Of a DNA stretch of 64,000 bases, positions 1 through 9,232 are shown piece by piece. The DNA is from JAZKFT01 sp040386335 (lineage in GTDB: Bacteria; Bacteroidota; Bacteroidia; Chitinophagales; Chitinophagaceae). A program made the translations under genes and the position numbers. The stretch is taken from assembly GCA_040386335.1 (NCBI GenBank), contig JAZKFT010000045.1, positions 62,001 to 126,000 of the forward strand, in the 5' to 3' direction. The notes beneath the pieces are model-generated. The model worked only from the letters and a program-made list of their open reading frames with translations, ran no database searches and was not told the origin of the DNA. Each line of letters starts with the position of its first letter. The first letter of the stretch is position 1.

Positions 1-977
1 TTTTTTTCAACCTGCGTAAAAAGATCAATAATATCTTTCTGCTCAGCCCTAATTTCCTGCAAAAATGTGAACAGCTTTTTGCGAACAATGTTTTTGACAT
101 TGTACAGGTAGAATACTCCACCAATATCGCTTCCATTAATTTTATCCCCAAGGGGCCTTTAAAACTGTACGTGGAAATAGAATCCCTGTACTCCATAATG
201 GAAGATTTTATGGCCGTCAGCAGCGATGTAAGTTTTACGAACCGCTACCTCGTTACAGCGGCAAAAAACATAGAACTGGATTTTATGCGGCGTTACGATG
301 GCATATTTGCTTTGAACGAGAGTGACCGGCAACGCCTTACCAGATTGGTGCCTGGTCAAAAAGTGCTGGTGTCGCCTTATGCTGTGATGGACGCACATTT
401 CAGCCAGCCGGAAAAGCTGGCAAACTGGAAACCGGAAAAGATGATTTTTATTGGTTCTGAAAACCACTATCCCAATAAAGATGCTGTGGAATGGTTTGTG
501 AATGATATCCTGCCTTTGGTAGAAAATAACAGGCTGACCCTTTACATCACCGGCGCCTGGTCCGACGGGTTTAAAGCAAAAATGAGGGGAGTTAAAAACC
601 TGATCTTCAGCGGCTTTATCGATGATTTGTCGGAATTGATGACCGACAGCATCATGATTGTGCCCATACGCCTTGGCGGCGGCGGCATCAGGGCCAAAGT
701 GATACAGGCGATGGCATTTGGCATCCCCATTATTTCCACTCCACTGGGCTGTTCAGGAATTGCTCCGGCTGACGACCAAACCATTCTTACCAGGAATGAT
801 GCCCGGGGTTTTGCGGAAGCCGTTATGTTATTGTCAAAAGAGAGGGAAGTAGGGGCCAGCCTGATACAGGCCGCCTATAAAACGGCCCGTGAAAATTACG
901 CCGAGGATGTTGCCGGGACAGTGAGACATCGCTTTTATCAGCAATTATTGCGGGAATCGGAGATGGATAATGAATAA
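1..977 (+). CDS. Glycosyltransferase family 4 (GT-B fold), 5' end outside window
   Basis: The frame is open to the left edge (readable from base 3), so the start lies upstream and at least 325 residues are present. The C-terminal half is a GT-B nucleotide-sugar-binding domain: a 'KMIFIGSENHYPNKDAVEWF' strand-loop, then a glycine-rich 'LGGGGIRAKVIQAMAFGIP' segment that stands in for the donor-binding E-x7-E region of GT4 enzymes. The protein probably transfers a sugar to a lipid-linked or nascent surface polysaccharide at the cytoplasmic face of the inner membrane. Four more glycosyltransferases follow on the same strand. Donor and acceptor cannot be read from the sequence. The stop codon lies inside a run of AATAATG repeats. 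Confidence 0.85.
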   Translation, partial: FFNLRKKINNIFLLSPNFLQKCEQLFANNVFDIVQVEYSTNIASINFIPKGPLKLYVEIESLYSIMEDFMAVSSDVSFTNRYLVTAAKNIELDFMRRYDGIFALNESDRQRLTRLVPGQKVLVSPYAVMDAHFSQPEKLANWKPEKMIFIGSENHYPNKDAVEWFVNDILPLVENNRLTLYITGAWSDGFKAKMRGVKNLIFSGFIDDLSELMTDSIMIVPIRLGGGGIRAKVIQAMAFGIPIISTPLGCSGIAPADDQTILTRNDARGFAEAVMLLSKEREVGASLIQAAYKTARENYAEDVAGTVRHRFYQQLLRESEMDNE

Positions 978-1014
978 TGAATAATGAATAATGAATAATG
1001 GATAATGGATGATG
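964..1014. repeat. Heptamer array (AATAATG)n
   Basis: The unit AATAATG or GATAATG is repeated about seven times in a row, overlapping the last codons and stop of the upstream glycosyltransferase. It is one of many short-period arrays in the gene gaps of this window. No function is visible. Confidence 0.8.
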
Positions 1015-1060
1015 TGGAATGTCAATTTTCAACGATCAAAAAGAAAAAATAGCTGGAACT

Positions 1061-1099
1061 GCTAATCCCTAATCCCCAACCCCTAATCCCTACTCCCTG
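1061..1099. repeat. CCTAATCCC word array
   Basis: Degenerate copies of CCTAATCCC/CCCAACCCC stand immediately before the start codon of the next gene. The same words form the arms of the hairpins at 40648-40776 and 43326-43545, so this is a single-arm member of that dispersed family. Confidence 0.7.
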
Positions 1100-1104
1100 A
1101 AACT

Positions 1105-2115
1105 ATGAAGATCTCTGTTGCCCTCTGCACCTGGAATGGCGAAAAATACCTGGCCGAACAACTGGCCTCTATTTTTGCGCAAACACTTCCGGTCAACGAG
1201 ATTGTCATCTGCGACGACAAGTCTTCTGATAACACCATCAGCATCATACAGGATTTTCAAAGCCGGTATCCGGGTATCATCAGCCTGGTGCAAAATCCAC
1301 AATCATTACAGGCGCGTAAGAATTTTGAGCAGGCCATCGGTCTCTGCACCGGCGACGCTATATTTCTTTGTGACCAGGACGATCGCTGGGTTGCCGGTAA
1401 AGTACAGGCAACGATTGATTTTTTTGAAACCCATCCAAAAGCGCTGGGCATTTTTAGTAATGGCTATTTTTTAGGCGAACACGGCGTCAATCAAAATAAG
1501 ACGATATGGGGCGCACTCAGTTTTTCGCCCGCCCTTCAGCAGGAAGCCAGGCCTGAAAACATGCTGGAGATGCTTTTAAAGCTCAATAATTTTGTTACCG
1601 GCGCGGCTTTCTGTATCAAAAAAGAAGCAAAGGCCTTCCTGTTTCCTTTTTTTTGTGCACTACCTCACTGGCATGACTACTGGATTGCGTTGAAGATTGC
1701 CACCAGGGATCAATTGTATTTCCTGGATGAAAAATTGATTCATTACCGGGTACACGAGTCACAGCAGACAGGTTTTTCTGAGTTACGGCAGGATAATGAT
1801 GAAGCTGCATTTAAGGAAGCTGTCTGGTCGGATCATCATGACGCCCTTCGCACCGATGTACTGATGCCGTTTATAGCCAAAGGCCTGCTGCGTTGCTGGC
1901 AATTTCAAAAGCACCTGGCAACCACGGGACAGGATACTGGCAGGTTCCGGCAACTTGCTGCACTGCTCGCATCGCAACTAACACTTATAAAACAGCGGCA
2001 TTTTAAACAATTGGGTTTTATTGAAAAGAAAAAGCTCTTTGTAAAATCATGCATTCGCCCCGGCAAATATTTTTATTTCAATTTAAAGGACCGGCTGGGG
2101 TTGCTGCTGGGGTGA
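1105..2115 (+). CDS. Glycosyltransferase family 2
   Basis: The 336-residue protein opens with a GT-A fold typical of GT2 enzymes: 'ISVALCTWNGEKYLAEQL' followed by 'EIVICDDKSSDNT', where the aspartates bind the nucleotide. The metal-binding DxD equivalent is 'FLCDQDDRW' near residue 93. The region around residues 190-215, with 'PHWHDYWIALK' and 'IHYRVHESQQTG', resembles rhamnosyltransferase-like GT2 proteins. It likely adds a sugar to an exopolysaccharide or O-antigen-type chain in the cytoplasm. ATG 1105 is the first in-frame start after the repeat array. Substrate specificity is unknown. Confidence 0.9.
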   Translation: MKISVALCTWNGEKYLAEQLASIFAQTLPVNEIVICDDKSSDNTISIIQDFQSRYPGIISLVQNPQSLQARKNFEQAIGLCTGDAIFLCDQDDRWVAGKVQATIDFFETHPKALGIFSNGYFLGEHGVNQNKTIWGALSFSPALQQEARPENMLEMLLKLNNFVTGAAFCIKKEAKAFLFPFFCALPHWHDYWIALKIATRDQLYFLDEKLIHYRVHESQQTGFSELRQDNDEAAFKEAVWSDHHDALRTDVLMPFIAKGLLRCWQFQKHLATTGQDTGRFRQLAALLASQLTLIKQRHFKQLGFIEKKKLFVKSCIRPGKYFYFNLKDRLGLLLG

Positions 2116-2223
2116 CGTGCCCAATCCAGGCTCTGAAAATCCACATAACAATTTGACCAACAGGAAAAAGCGTCCCCAATACGATTATTTTTTACTTTGC
2201 ACCGCTCCAAACAACAGCCCTGA

Positions 2224-3180
2224 ATGATTTCAGTAATAATTCCAAATTACAACCACGCAGCTTACCTGGATTTACGGATCAAAACCATACTCAACCAGAC
2301 CTTTGCCGATTTTGAAGTAATTATTTTAGACGATTGCTCCACCGACAATAGCCGGGAAGTAATTGAGCAATACCGGAACCATCCCAGGATATCCCATATC
2401 GTTTTTAACGAGACCAATAGCGGCTCTGTTTTCAGGCAATGGATAAAAGGCATTGGCCTGGCAAAAGGCGATTGGATCCTGATAGCTGAAAGCGATGACT
2501 GGAGCGAGCCATCCCTGCTGGAAAACTTATACGAAGGCACCAAAGCAGATCCTGGTGTTACCTTATCGTTTTGCCAAACCCTAACGGTGTACGACAATGG
2601 AAGGTTGAACTATACCAGCATCCTGAAAAGCTACAGCGTGTTGCATAAGGGAACTGATTTTATTAAAAACCGGATCATCAATAGCAGGGGCATTGCTACG
2701 GCAGGCTGTGCATTATTCCGTAAAGACATTATTGCTCAAATGCCTGATATTTCTGACTACAGGTCGTCCGGCGACTGGAAATTTTGGATGGTGATCGCTT
2801 CCAAAGGCATGGTGAATGAATCGGCTAAATACCTGCACTACTGGAGGCGGCATGCGACCAACACCACCAATAAACCCGAGCTTTTTTTCTCAAAAATAAA
2901 TGAGTTGTATAAAATTTTTTCCTGGGCCAAAGAACAGCAGTTCATCAGCGGCAAGAAATTTAAGGAACGGTGTCTCTACCTCGTGAATTTTATCTACCGT
3001 GAAAGACTTTTAAATGATCCACAGGCGCGGGCATTCCTCAAGCTGGCAAAAGCAGAAGTCTCTTTCCCGGTATTAAAAGTGAAATTTTCCGGCTTTTGTA
3101 AGTTTGTTTACGACAGGATGAACCGTTTTTTTTCAGGTAGCCTGCTCAATGTTTTTATGGTAAACAAGTACAAATCATAA
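2224..3180 (+). CDS. Glycosyltransferase family 2
   Basis: The 318-residue GT-A enzyme has the canonical N-terminus 'ISVIIPNYNHAAYLDLRI', then 'VIILDDCSTDNSREV' and the DxD-like 'LIAESDDWSEP' near residue 89. A conserved 'YLHYWRRHATNTTN' segment near residues 205-218 matches the acceptor-side region of polysaccharide GT2 enzymes. It differs enough from the GT2 at 1105 that recent duplication is unlikely. It lies 108 bp downstream on the same strand, in the same presumed surface-polysaccharide cluster. The exact linkage formed cannot be predicted. Confidence 0.9.
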   Translation: MISVIIPNYNHAAYLDLRIKTILNQTFADFEVIILDDCSTDNSREVIEQYRNHPRISHIVFNETNSGSVFRQWIKGIGLAKGDWILIAESDDWSEPSLLENLYEGTKADPGVTLSFCQTLTVYDNGRLNYTSILKSYSVLHKGTDFIKNRIINSRGIATAGCALFRKDIIAQMPDISDYRSSGDWKFWMVIASKGMVNESAKYLHYWRRHATNTTNKPELFFSKINELYKIFSWAKEQQFISGKKFKERCLYLVNFIYRERLLNDPQARAFLKLAKAEVSFPVLKVKFSGFCKFVYDRMNRFFSGSLLNVFMVNKYKS

Positions 3181-3388
3181 TGGAGGAATCAATAATTTTT
3201 AATACAACCCAATGGTTTGGCATGTAACCCGCAACCAGCCTATGCAGGGCTGTTTAAAAGTATTTTTGCTCCTTATTCCTGAACACTTATTTTTGACCGC
3301 TAACCCCATACCCGTACTTACCTTATAGCAGTATTGCCATATAGTAACAACGGCAAATTTCTGGTCCTCAATTTCATAATAGTTTCGA

Positions 3389-3859
3389 ATGTTTCCTATT
3401 GATCTTCACAATGCAGATGTTGCAGGTTATCAAACCTTTTATTTTCTGCTGATAGTAAAAGCACTGTACCTGATCGGCTACAATTATTTTCAGTCAAGTA
3501 TCAAGTTTAGAGTCCGGCTGTTTAAGGTGTTGCGGTTTCTCTACATGTTTCTTATCATACCCATGTATATTTTATGGACAGGTATCGCATTGAGACAATA
3601 TTTTCTAAATGATTTTGACGATTTTAAACTGAATAAGGTCTATTGGAAAGTGGTTACATTAGGTATGGTGATGGTAGTGTCGGCTATTATTTTGTTTGTA
3701 CTTCGGCCCACAGTAAACAAAGCCTTGAAATTTTTAAAGAAAAACGACAGAAACGAGGTGAAATACCAGGCACTTTTCAAGAAAACACGGACGGTGCTTT
3801 TTATGCTGATCGCTATTGATATCGTGATGTTGATGTTTTTGAACAGGGTCGTAGGCTAA
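3389..3859 (+). CDS. Small integral membrane protein of unknown function
   Basis: The 156-residue product has four hydrophobic segments (about residues 15-30, 48-70, 88-108 and 135-152) separated by lysine- and arginine-rich loops. I do not recognise the family. It sits between glycosyltransferase genes on the same strand, so a role in polysaccharide assembly or export is possible but only inferred from context. It is too short to be a flippase or polymerase of the Wzx/Wzy type. About 200 bp of gap before it holds no recognisable signal. Confidence 0.6.
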   Translation: MFPIDLHNADVAGYQTFYFLLIVKALYLIGYNYFQSSIKFRVRLFKVLRFLYMFLIIPMYILWTGIALRQYFLNDFDDFKLNKVYWKVVTLGMVMVVSAIILFVLRPTVNKALKFLKKNDRNEVKYQALFKKTRTVLFMLIAIDIVMLMFLNRVVG

Positions 3860-3943
3860 TAACATGAACCTGCTGGTTTGCGGTGTTTTACACGATCAAA
3901 TTTGATATAAGGTTGCACAATATCATTTAATTTGCAGCCGAAA

Positions 3944-5089
3944 ATGAACCCATCCCCAATCGCAAAAAGCACAGCCAGTGTAATCGTTTCCAATGAAGGT
4001 ATACCTGGTGACGGAATGGGGTCTTGGACACAAAAAATTGCCTATTTGCTGGGGTCTTATGCCGGCAATGAGATAGACTACCTGCTCAGCGGCCCCACTA
4101 ATACCCCTTTTCAATCTGCCACTACCACCCGCATTATTTGTAATTTTTCAAAAGCCGAAATCACGCGGAAATGGTTCTATCCCATAAAATACCGTTCTTA
4201 CGTCAATGCGTTGAAGTCTATTATCGTAAAGCACGATTTTGTGGCGATTGTAGTAATGGACAATACCAAATTGAAGAATATTGTAAGTGATACCATTGCA
4301 CAACACGGCTGGCAGCATAAATGCCGTGTTCTCTTTTTGCAGGCTGGCTTTTCCTACGAATTTACAAGGGAGGAATACAGGGATTTCCGGCAGGGATTGC
4401 AGGAAATAGTGCTGCTTACTCAAAAGTCGTACCTGTACGAGCGGAACAAATATCATGAGTATCCTTTCCTGGTGCATGTACTGCACAACCCGATACACCA
4501 GGAGCTTTTTTACCCGCTATCAAATGAGCAAAGGCATGCCAAAAGGCTGGAGCTGGGCGTAGAGTCTACGGAGAGAATGTTCTTATGGGTATCTCATGAC
4601 CGGCCCAAGAAAGGTCTCGACATCATTATACGGATGTGGCCCGATGTAGTAGCGAAGCACCCGGCCTCTAAACTGATCATTGTTGGGGCCAAAAGAGAAA
4701 TTGCTTTACCCGGCCTGCGTTTCGAAGGAAAAATACCCAATGTTGAAATAGCTAAATATTACCAGTCTGCAGATGTTTTTCTTTTTTCATCGCTGTGCCA
4801 GGAGGGCTTCGGGTTAAGCCTTGCGGAAGCAATGAGTTGTGGCTGTTTTTGCATCGCGTCAGACGTGGGGGGAGTCGATGAATTTTTCAATAAGAACTTT
4901 GGCTTGCTTATTCAAAGTCCCAATCAGCCTGCGGCCTGGATAGCCGCCATCGATCAGTATTACAATGACACCGGTCAGCATTTTGCACTCACCGATATCC
5001 GTTTGTTAACTTACGATGAATGGTGTAGCCGTTTTCAAAAAATCATCAACGACTCAATTCAATTTTTAATGCAATCCTCCAACCGCTAA
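3944..5089 (+). CDS. Glycosyltransferase family 4 (tandem paralog 1)
   Basis: The 381-residue GT-B enzyme has the donor-site signature 'EGFGLSLAEAMSCG' (E-x7-E) near residues 285-298, preceded by 'ASKLIIVGAKRE'. A TTG at 3932 is in frame, but ATG 3944 is the more credible start. The next gene is its paralog: both share the '(E/I)GIP..G..SWxQ(K/R)' opening, an 'ID YL(L/I)(S/C)G' strand, 'TTRI(I/L)C' and 'VHVLHNPI'. The N-terminal acceptor domain is unlike common GT4 types and resembles Bacteroidota polysaccharide transferases. A cytoplasmic role in surface-glycan assembly is inferred. Confidence 0.88.
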   Translation: MNPSPIAKSTASVIVSNEGIPGDGMGSWTQKIAYLLGSYAGNEIDYLLSGPTNTPFQSATTTRIICNFSKAEITRKWFYPIKYRSYVNALKSIIVKHDFVAIVVMDNTKLKNIVSDTIAQHGWQHKCRVLFLQAGFSYEFTREEYRDFRQGLQEIVLLTQKSYLYERNKYHEYPFLVHVLHNPIHQELFYPLSNEQRHAKRLELGVESTERMFLWVSHDRPKKGLDIIIRMWPDVVAKHPASKLIIVGAKREIALPGLRFEGKIPNVEIAKYYQSADVFLFSSLCQEGFGLSLAEAMSCGCFCIASDVGGVDEFFNKNFGLLIQSPNQPAAWIAAIDQYYNDTGQHFALTDIRLLTYDEWCSRFQKIINDSIQFLMQSSNR

Positions 5090-5117
5090 CTTCGGTCCTG
5101 ATTAACTTGTAGAATCT

Positions 5118-6248
5118 ATGAAAGGAACAGTTGCGAAAGTGCTACTCACAGATATAGGCATCCCGAATACCGGATTTGTATCGTGGCCTCAAAGGCTGGA
5201 GTATCTTACTCAACAATACGACAATAATTCCATTGATTACCTGATCTGTGGCCACACCGACAAAGCGTTCAAATCGGCTCTTACAACAAGAATACTTTGT
5301 AAACAGCCGGGGGCTATTTCCAATAAATTATTTGAGAGCAAAAGATTTGGCTCCTACGAACAAGCGTTGGCCAAAATTGCTTCACAGCACCGGTTTGTAG
5401 TTTTATGCGTAGTGGATTCCGTTAAAATTAAAAATGCGCTCTATAACTTTTTAGTTACCAGCCGCCTCGAGAAAAAAGTAAAACTGGTATTTTACCAATG
5501 TGGTTTTTCCTACTATCTCACCACAGAGGAATATTTGAAGTTTACCAGGGGAGTATCCGAACTCATTATGCTTAGCCACAATGGTTACCGCTATGAGTTT
5601 AACCGCTATCCGAATATGCCTTTCCCGGTGCATGTACTGCACAATCCTATCAACCACCAGATATTTAAACCATTACCGCCTGCCGAGAGAAAGGCGCTCA
5701 GAAAGGAAAAAGAATTTGAAGGAACCACCCGTTTTATTTGGGTAAGCCACGACAAGCCGGTTAAAGGGTTACAGGTAATACTGGAAGCCTGGAAATTGTT
5801 CTATGACGCAGGAAAAAAAGCCGTGCTGCATGTTATCGGTGTTAAGAGGGACGAGGAAATACCGGGGGTTATATTCCATGGGAAAATACCGAATAAAGAG
5901 TTGCCTTCCTGGTACCAGGCATCCGATGTGTTTATTTTTTCCCCTATGCGAAACGAAGGTTATGGACTGGCAGTTGCTGAGGCGATCAGCTGCGGTTGCC
6001 TCGGCATCTCAACTTACGGAGGTGGAGCGGTGGACTTTTTTAAGGAAGGTGAGCACGGCATAGGTATTAGCGAACCTAATTTTTTGGAGGGATGGGCGAA
6101 TGCATTTGATAAAGCCATTGCAGATCTGCCGGCATTTCAAAAGGCCCACAAGGATGATCACCTGAAACCACCACCTTTCACGACTTACGATGACTGGTGT
6201 GCCGGTTTTATTGGCATCTTTGACAATATTGAAAAACGACTTTTGTAG
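5118..6248 (+). CDS. Glycosyltransferase family 4 (tandem paralog 2)
   Basis: The 376-residue GT-B enzyme carries the donor-site motif 'EGYGLAVAEAISCG' and the 'FIWVSHDKPVKGLQVILEAW' start of the C-terminal Rossmann domain. It is collinear with the preceding gene (3944-5089) over its whole length, only 28 bp away, so the two arose by tandem duplication and then diverged substantially. Such pairs often add successive or alternative residues of one repeat unit; that is inference here. The stop is followed closely by a GGTTTAG repeat array. Confidence 0.88.
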   Translation: MKGTVAKVLLTDIGIPNTGFVSWPQRLEYLTQQYDNNSIDYLICGHTDKAFKSALTTRILCKQPGAISNKLFESKRFGSYEQALAKIASQHRFVVLCVVDSVKIKNALYNFLVTSRLEKKVKLVFYQCGFSYYLTTEEYLKFTRGVSELIMLSHNGYRYEFNRYPNMPFPVHVLHNPINHQIFKPLPPAERKALRKEKEFEGTTRFIWVSHDKPVKGLQVILEAWKLFYDAGKKAVLHVIGVKRDEEIPGVIFHGKIPNKELPSWYQASDVFIFSPMRNEGYGLAVAEAISCGCLGISTYGGGAVDFFKEGEHGIGISEPNFLEGWANAFDKAIADLPAFQKAHKDDHLKPPPFTTYDDWCAGFIGIFDNIEKRLL

Positions 6249-6257
6249 GGGAGAGCG

Positions 6258-6310
6258 GTTTAGGGTTTAAGGTTTAGGGTTTAGGGTTTAGGGTTTAGGG
6301 TTTAGGGTTG
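6258..6310. repeat. Telomere-like GGTTTAG heptamer array
   Basis: About seven consecutive copies of GGTTTAG, one with an extra A, fill the gap between the last glycosyltransferase and asnB. The unit equals the plant-type telomere word, but the flanking genes are plainly bacterial and other gaps in this window hold other 7-10 bp arrays, so it is a local bacterial short repeat. Confidence 0.85.
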
Positions 6311-6421
6311 CCAGAGGTAAACTGGCTACAAAAAAATGTTTTTTATCAGAGCCTTGCATTCCCTACGCCAAATCTCTGATCAACGAATCAAATCAACCAA
6401 GTAATAAATCAACAACGAAGC

Positions 6422-8341
6422 ATGTGTGGTATCAGCGGGATTATACATTATAAATCGAAAGATAAAGAACAGGAAGCAGTAGGGCAATCGGTGGCCAATA
6501 TGCAATACCGCGGGCCTGATTATTCAGATCATTATTTTGATGATGTAGCTTCATTTGGCCATGTGCGCCTTGCCATTATCGACCTGAACGCAAGAAGCCA
6601 TCAACCTTTTCATAGCCAATGCGGCAGGTACGTGATCATTTACAATGGCGAAGCCTATAATTTTCAGTCTGTCAGGAACCAAATGGTGAACGGGGGTTTT
6701 ATGTTTCGTTCAGAGTCAGATACAGAAGTGGTATTGGAAGGATTTATTCAACAAGGTCCCGCCATATTGCAACAGCTTCGGGGTATGTGGGCTTTGGTGA
6801 TCTGGGATAAACAGGAGCAAAAAGCATTTGTGGCCCGTGATCGTTTTGGAGAAAAGCCATTTTATTTTCAATGGAATGAGCGTAAACAGCGATTTGCTTT
6901 TGCCAGCAACCTGGCAGCCATGCGGCCATTGGCAGATGGTGAGTTGTCCATAGACCCGGACGCCGTGCGCCAATTACTCAACTACCAGTTTATTGTACAG
7001 GATAAATGCATCTATAAAGGCATAGAAAAACTGCCACCGGCACACTATGCCTGGGTAAGTGGTGCAGGAATAGAAATGCAGTGCTACTGGCAACTCGACT
7101 ACCGTCAAAAGCATGGCAAAAGCTATGGCGAAATGAAGAAAGAGGCCCGTGACCTTATCATCAGCAGCATCGAAGGGCAGTTAATAGCAGATGTTCCTGT
7201 TGGGTTGTTTTTAAGTGGCGGTGTGGACAGCGGTGTAATTGCCGGAATGGCCTCTAAAGTAAAAAAGGACCTGATGGCCATTACGATGACGGTGCCTGGA
7301 AATGACCTGTACAATGAAGAAGGGAATGCCGCCAAAGTGGCTAAACATTGTGGCCTTATCCACCATAAAGTACCGCTGGATGAAAGCTGCATCGGGATAC
7401 TTCCAAAAGTGCTGGCGACCATAGAGCCACTGGCCGATAGTTCGCTGATACCCAGCAGTTACGTGGCACAGTATGCCGGCCGTCACCTTAAAGTAATGCT
7501 GAGTGGCGATGGTGGTGACGAACTGTTTGGGGGCTATGGTGTACCATTGAAATATTTAAGCGTCAATGGCAAAAATGGAAACAAGATAGCTGATGGTGTT
7601 ATTCTGCAAACGCTCAAAAATGCCTATACCCCCGGCTATAAATTCCTGGCCGATCGTTTAACGGCCCCGCGTGTATTTAAAAGGGCTTCGCTGAGCACTT
7701 TTTTTCAAAGAAACTTTTTCCCCTACGACCTTCAGAAGCGGCTGTTCAAACCAGGTGTTACTTCAAATAATGAGTCCATTGAAGCTTACTACCAGCAGTC
7801 GAAAAAATTTACCACCAATCCTGAAGATGCATTTTTGTGGCTGGGCATACAAACCAAAATGGTAGACGATTTCCTGTTTAAAATGGATACAGCGAATATG
7901 TTTTCTTCCGTAGAAAGCCGTGCCCCTTTTCTCGATCACCGCATAGCAGAATTAACTACCGGCGCTGATATTCACGACCTGATGCCAAACGGCACGGACA
8001 AGCAGATGTTGAAGGAGATAGGTGAGGAGTTTATTCCAAGGGAAGTGTTGTACGACCAAAAGAAGGGGTTTTCGCTACCGGTGGTAGATTTCCTAAACCG
8101 CAAATGGATCGCTTCGCTGGAACAAATGGCTGCTGAAGGGCTGTCGTCCGACGCAGGAATTTTTGACCCGGCTGGAATCAGGTATATTATTGCGCTCTAT
8201 CGTAAAACACAGGGACAGCCACTTGCAAGAGTATTGTATTCCATGCTGGTGTTTGAGATCTGGCTACGGGTTTTTCACCTGGGCATGGATCCGGATCTGG
8301 TTACCGAAAAATACCTTGCTACCGCGGCCGTTCATAGTTAG
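6422..8341 (+). CDS. asnB: Asparagine synthase (glutamine-hydrolysing) family amidotransferase
   Basis: The 639-residue protein begins MCGISGII, so Cys2 becomes the catalytic nucleophile of an N-terminal class II glutamine amidotransferase domain (about residues 2-190, with 'YNGEAYNF' and 'RGMWALVIWD'). The synthetase domain has the PP-loop 'LSGGVDSG' near residue 264 and 'SGDGGDELFGGYG' near 361. In classical AsnB it makes asparagine from aspartate, ATP and glutamine. In polysaccharide clusters close homologues (WbpS-type) amidate sugar acids. The five upstream glycosyltransferases and the WbqC-like neighbour favour a surface-glycan role, but the sequence alone does not exclude asparagine synthesis. 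Confidence 0.9.
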   Translation: MCGISGIIHYKSKDKEQEAVGQSVANMQYRGPDYSDHYFDDVASFGHVRLAIIDLNARSHQPFHSQCGRYVIIYNGEAYNFQSVRNQMVNGGFMFRSESDTEVVLEGFIQQGPAILQQLRGMWALVIWDKQEQKAFVARDRFGEKPFYFQWNERKQRFAFASNLAAMRPLADGELSIDPDAVRQLLNYQFIVQDKCIYKGIEKLPPAHYAWVSGAGIEMQCYWQLDYRQKHGKSYGEMKKEARDLIISSIEGQLIADVPVGLFLSGGVDSGVIAGMASKVKKDLMAITMTVPGNDLYNEEGNAAKVAKHCGLIHHKVPLDESCIGILPKVLATIEPLADSSLIPSSYVAQYAGRHLKVMLSGDGGDELFGGYGVPLKYLSVNGKNGNKIADGVILQTLKNAYTPGYKFLADRLTAPRVFKRASLSTFFQRNFFPYDLQKRLFKPGVTSNNESIEAYYQQSKKFTTNPEDAFLWLGIQTKMVDDFLFKMDTANMFSSVESRAPFLDHRIAELTTGADIHDLMPNGTDKQMLKEIGEEFIPREVLYDQKKGFSLPVVDFLNRKWIASLEQMAAEGLSSDAGIFDPAGIRYIIALYRKTQGQPLARVLYSMLVFEIWLRVFHLGMDPDLVTEKYLATAAVHS

Positions 8342-8366
8342 TCGCCTGTTCTCTTAAATGGATGGG

Positions 8367-9119
8367 CTAGTTTTTCCACTTAATCGTGAACTCTTTAACA
8401 AGCCCGGTGGTAGTGGCTATTCCATTGAACATAAGCACATCAATAATTGAAAGTCCTGCGATAAATGTGCTGTTGCGTTGTTCGTAAGGCAATAGCCTGG
8501 GCTGCACAAATCCCAACTTAATATTGCGTTCAGTAAATGATTCCGGCAGGTGCAAATGCTCCCCTCCAGGCGCGTTAATATAGTATGGAGCTCCAAATGC
8601 ATCACAGACATACCACCCGTATTTGCTGAGCTCCGGTGAATAGCGATAATTAAAAGACGGCCGCGAGATATTTTCGTACGAAGTATTGATACCCAATTTA
8701 CCAGCAAGAAACCTCGTGCTGGCTATATTATAATCTGCTAAAGATTCAGCAGGCAAATGCAGGGATTCAGAAACGAGTTCCATAGTTTGCCGGTAAAAAG
8801 GAGCTACCCTGGCGAGGTGTGCCAACTGGCTGACTACGGTTTTACGCCAGTCATTTTCTTCTGAAATCAGGCATTGATTGATATTAACGCCGAAATGGTC
8901 TTTTCGCACCGGTATTTGCAGGTACGTCCAATTTTCCCGGTTTTGGGTTAATACCCGGTTGCGGTGCATCCATGATTTTGGACAAAACTGCACGTTGTCG
9001 AGAAACACAAAATGGTCACAGGCGGCTATCAACGAAAAATAGCCCAGGTATGGAAAGAAATAAGGCTGCATTACGCCGAGGCGTTCTACAGGCCTGTTTT
9101 GGCCCGTCTCCGGATGCAT
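8367..9119 (-). CDS. WbqC-like family protein
   Basis: The 250-residue protein matches the WbqC family in its hallmark opening 'VMQPYFFPYLGYFSLI', followed by 'DHFVFLDNVQFCPKSW' and 'NRENWTYLQIPV'. WbqC-type proteins recur in O-antigen and capsule loci and are thought to act in amino-sugar acylation or biosynthesis, but no reaction is firmly established. It is transcribed towards asnB, with stops 25 bp apart, and marks the right boundary of the glycan cluster. The start at 9119 gives a short N-terminal extension (MHPETGQNRPVERLG); the Met of VMQP is a possible alternative. Confidence 0.85.
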   Translation of the reverse strand: MHPETGQNRPVERLGVMQPYFFPYLGYFSLIAACDHFVFLDNVQFCPKSWMHRNRVLTQNRENWTYLQIPVRKDHFGVNINQCLISEENDWRKTVVSQLAHLARVAPFYRQTMELVSESLHLPAESLADYNIASTRFLAGKLGINTSYENISRPSFNYRYSPELSKYGWYVCDAFGAPYYINAPGGEHLHLPESFTERNIKLGFVQPRLLPYEQRNSTFIAGLSIIDVLMFNGIATTTGLVKEFTIKWKN

Positions 9120-9232
9120 AATATTTAGGGTTAGGTGAGGGTACGAATTACCCGGTCAAAATAATGCAAATACTTGACTATTTTTAGGCTTTTGTCTGCA
9201 CCCCTGAAATATTTGATACAATAACTGAAATA

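Noticed and set aside
6258..6310. Telomere-like repeat as plant contamination
   Set aside because: Both flanking genes are bacterial and the repeats fit the local pattern of gap arrays.
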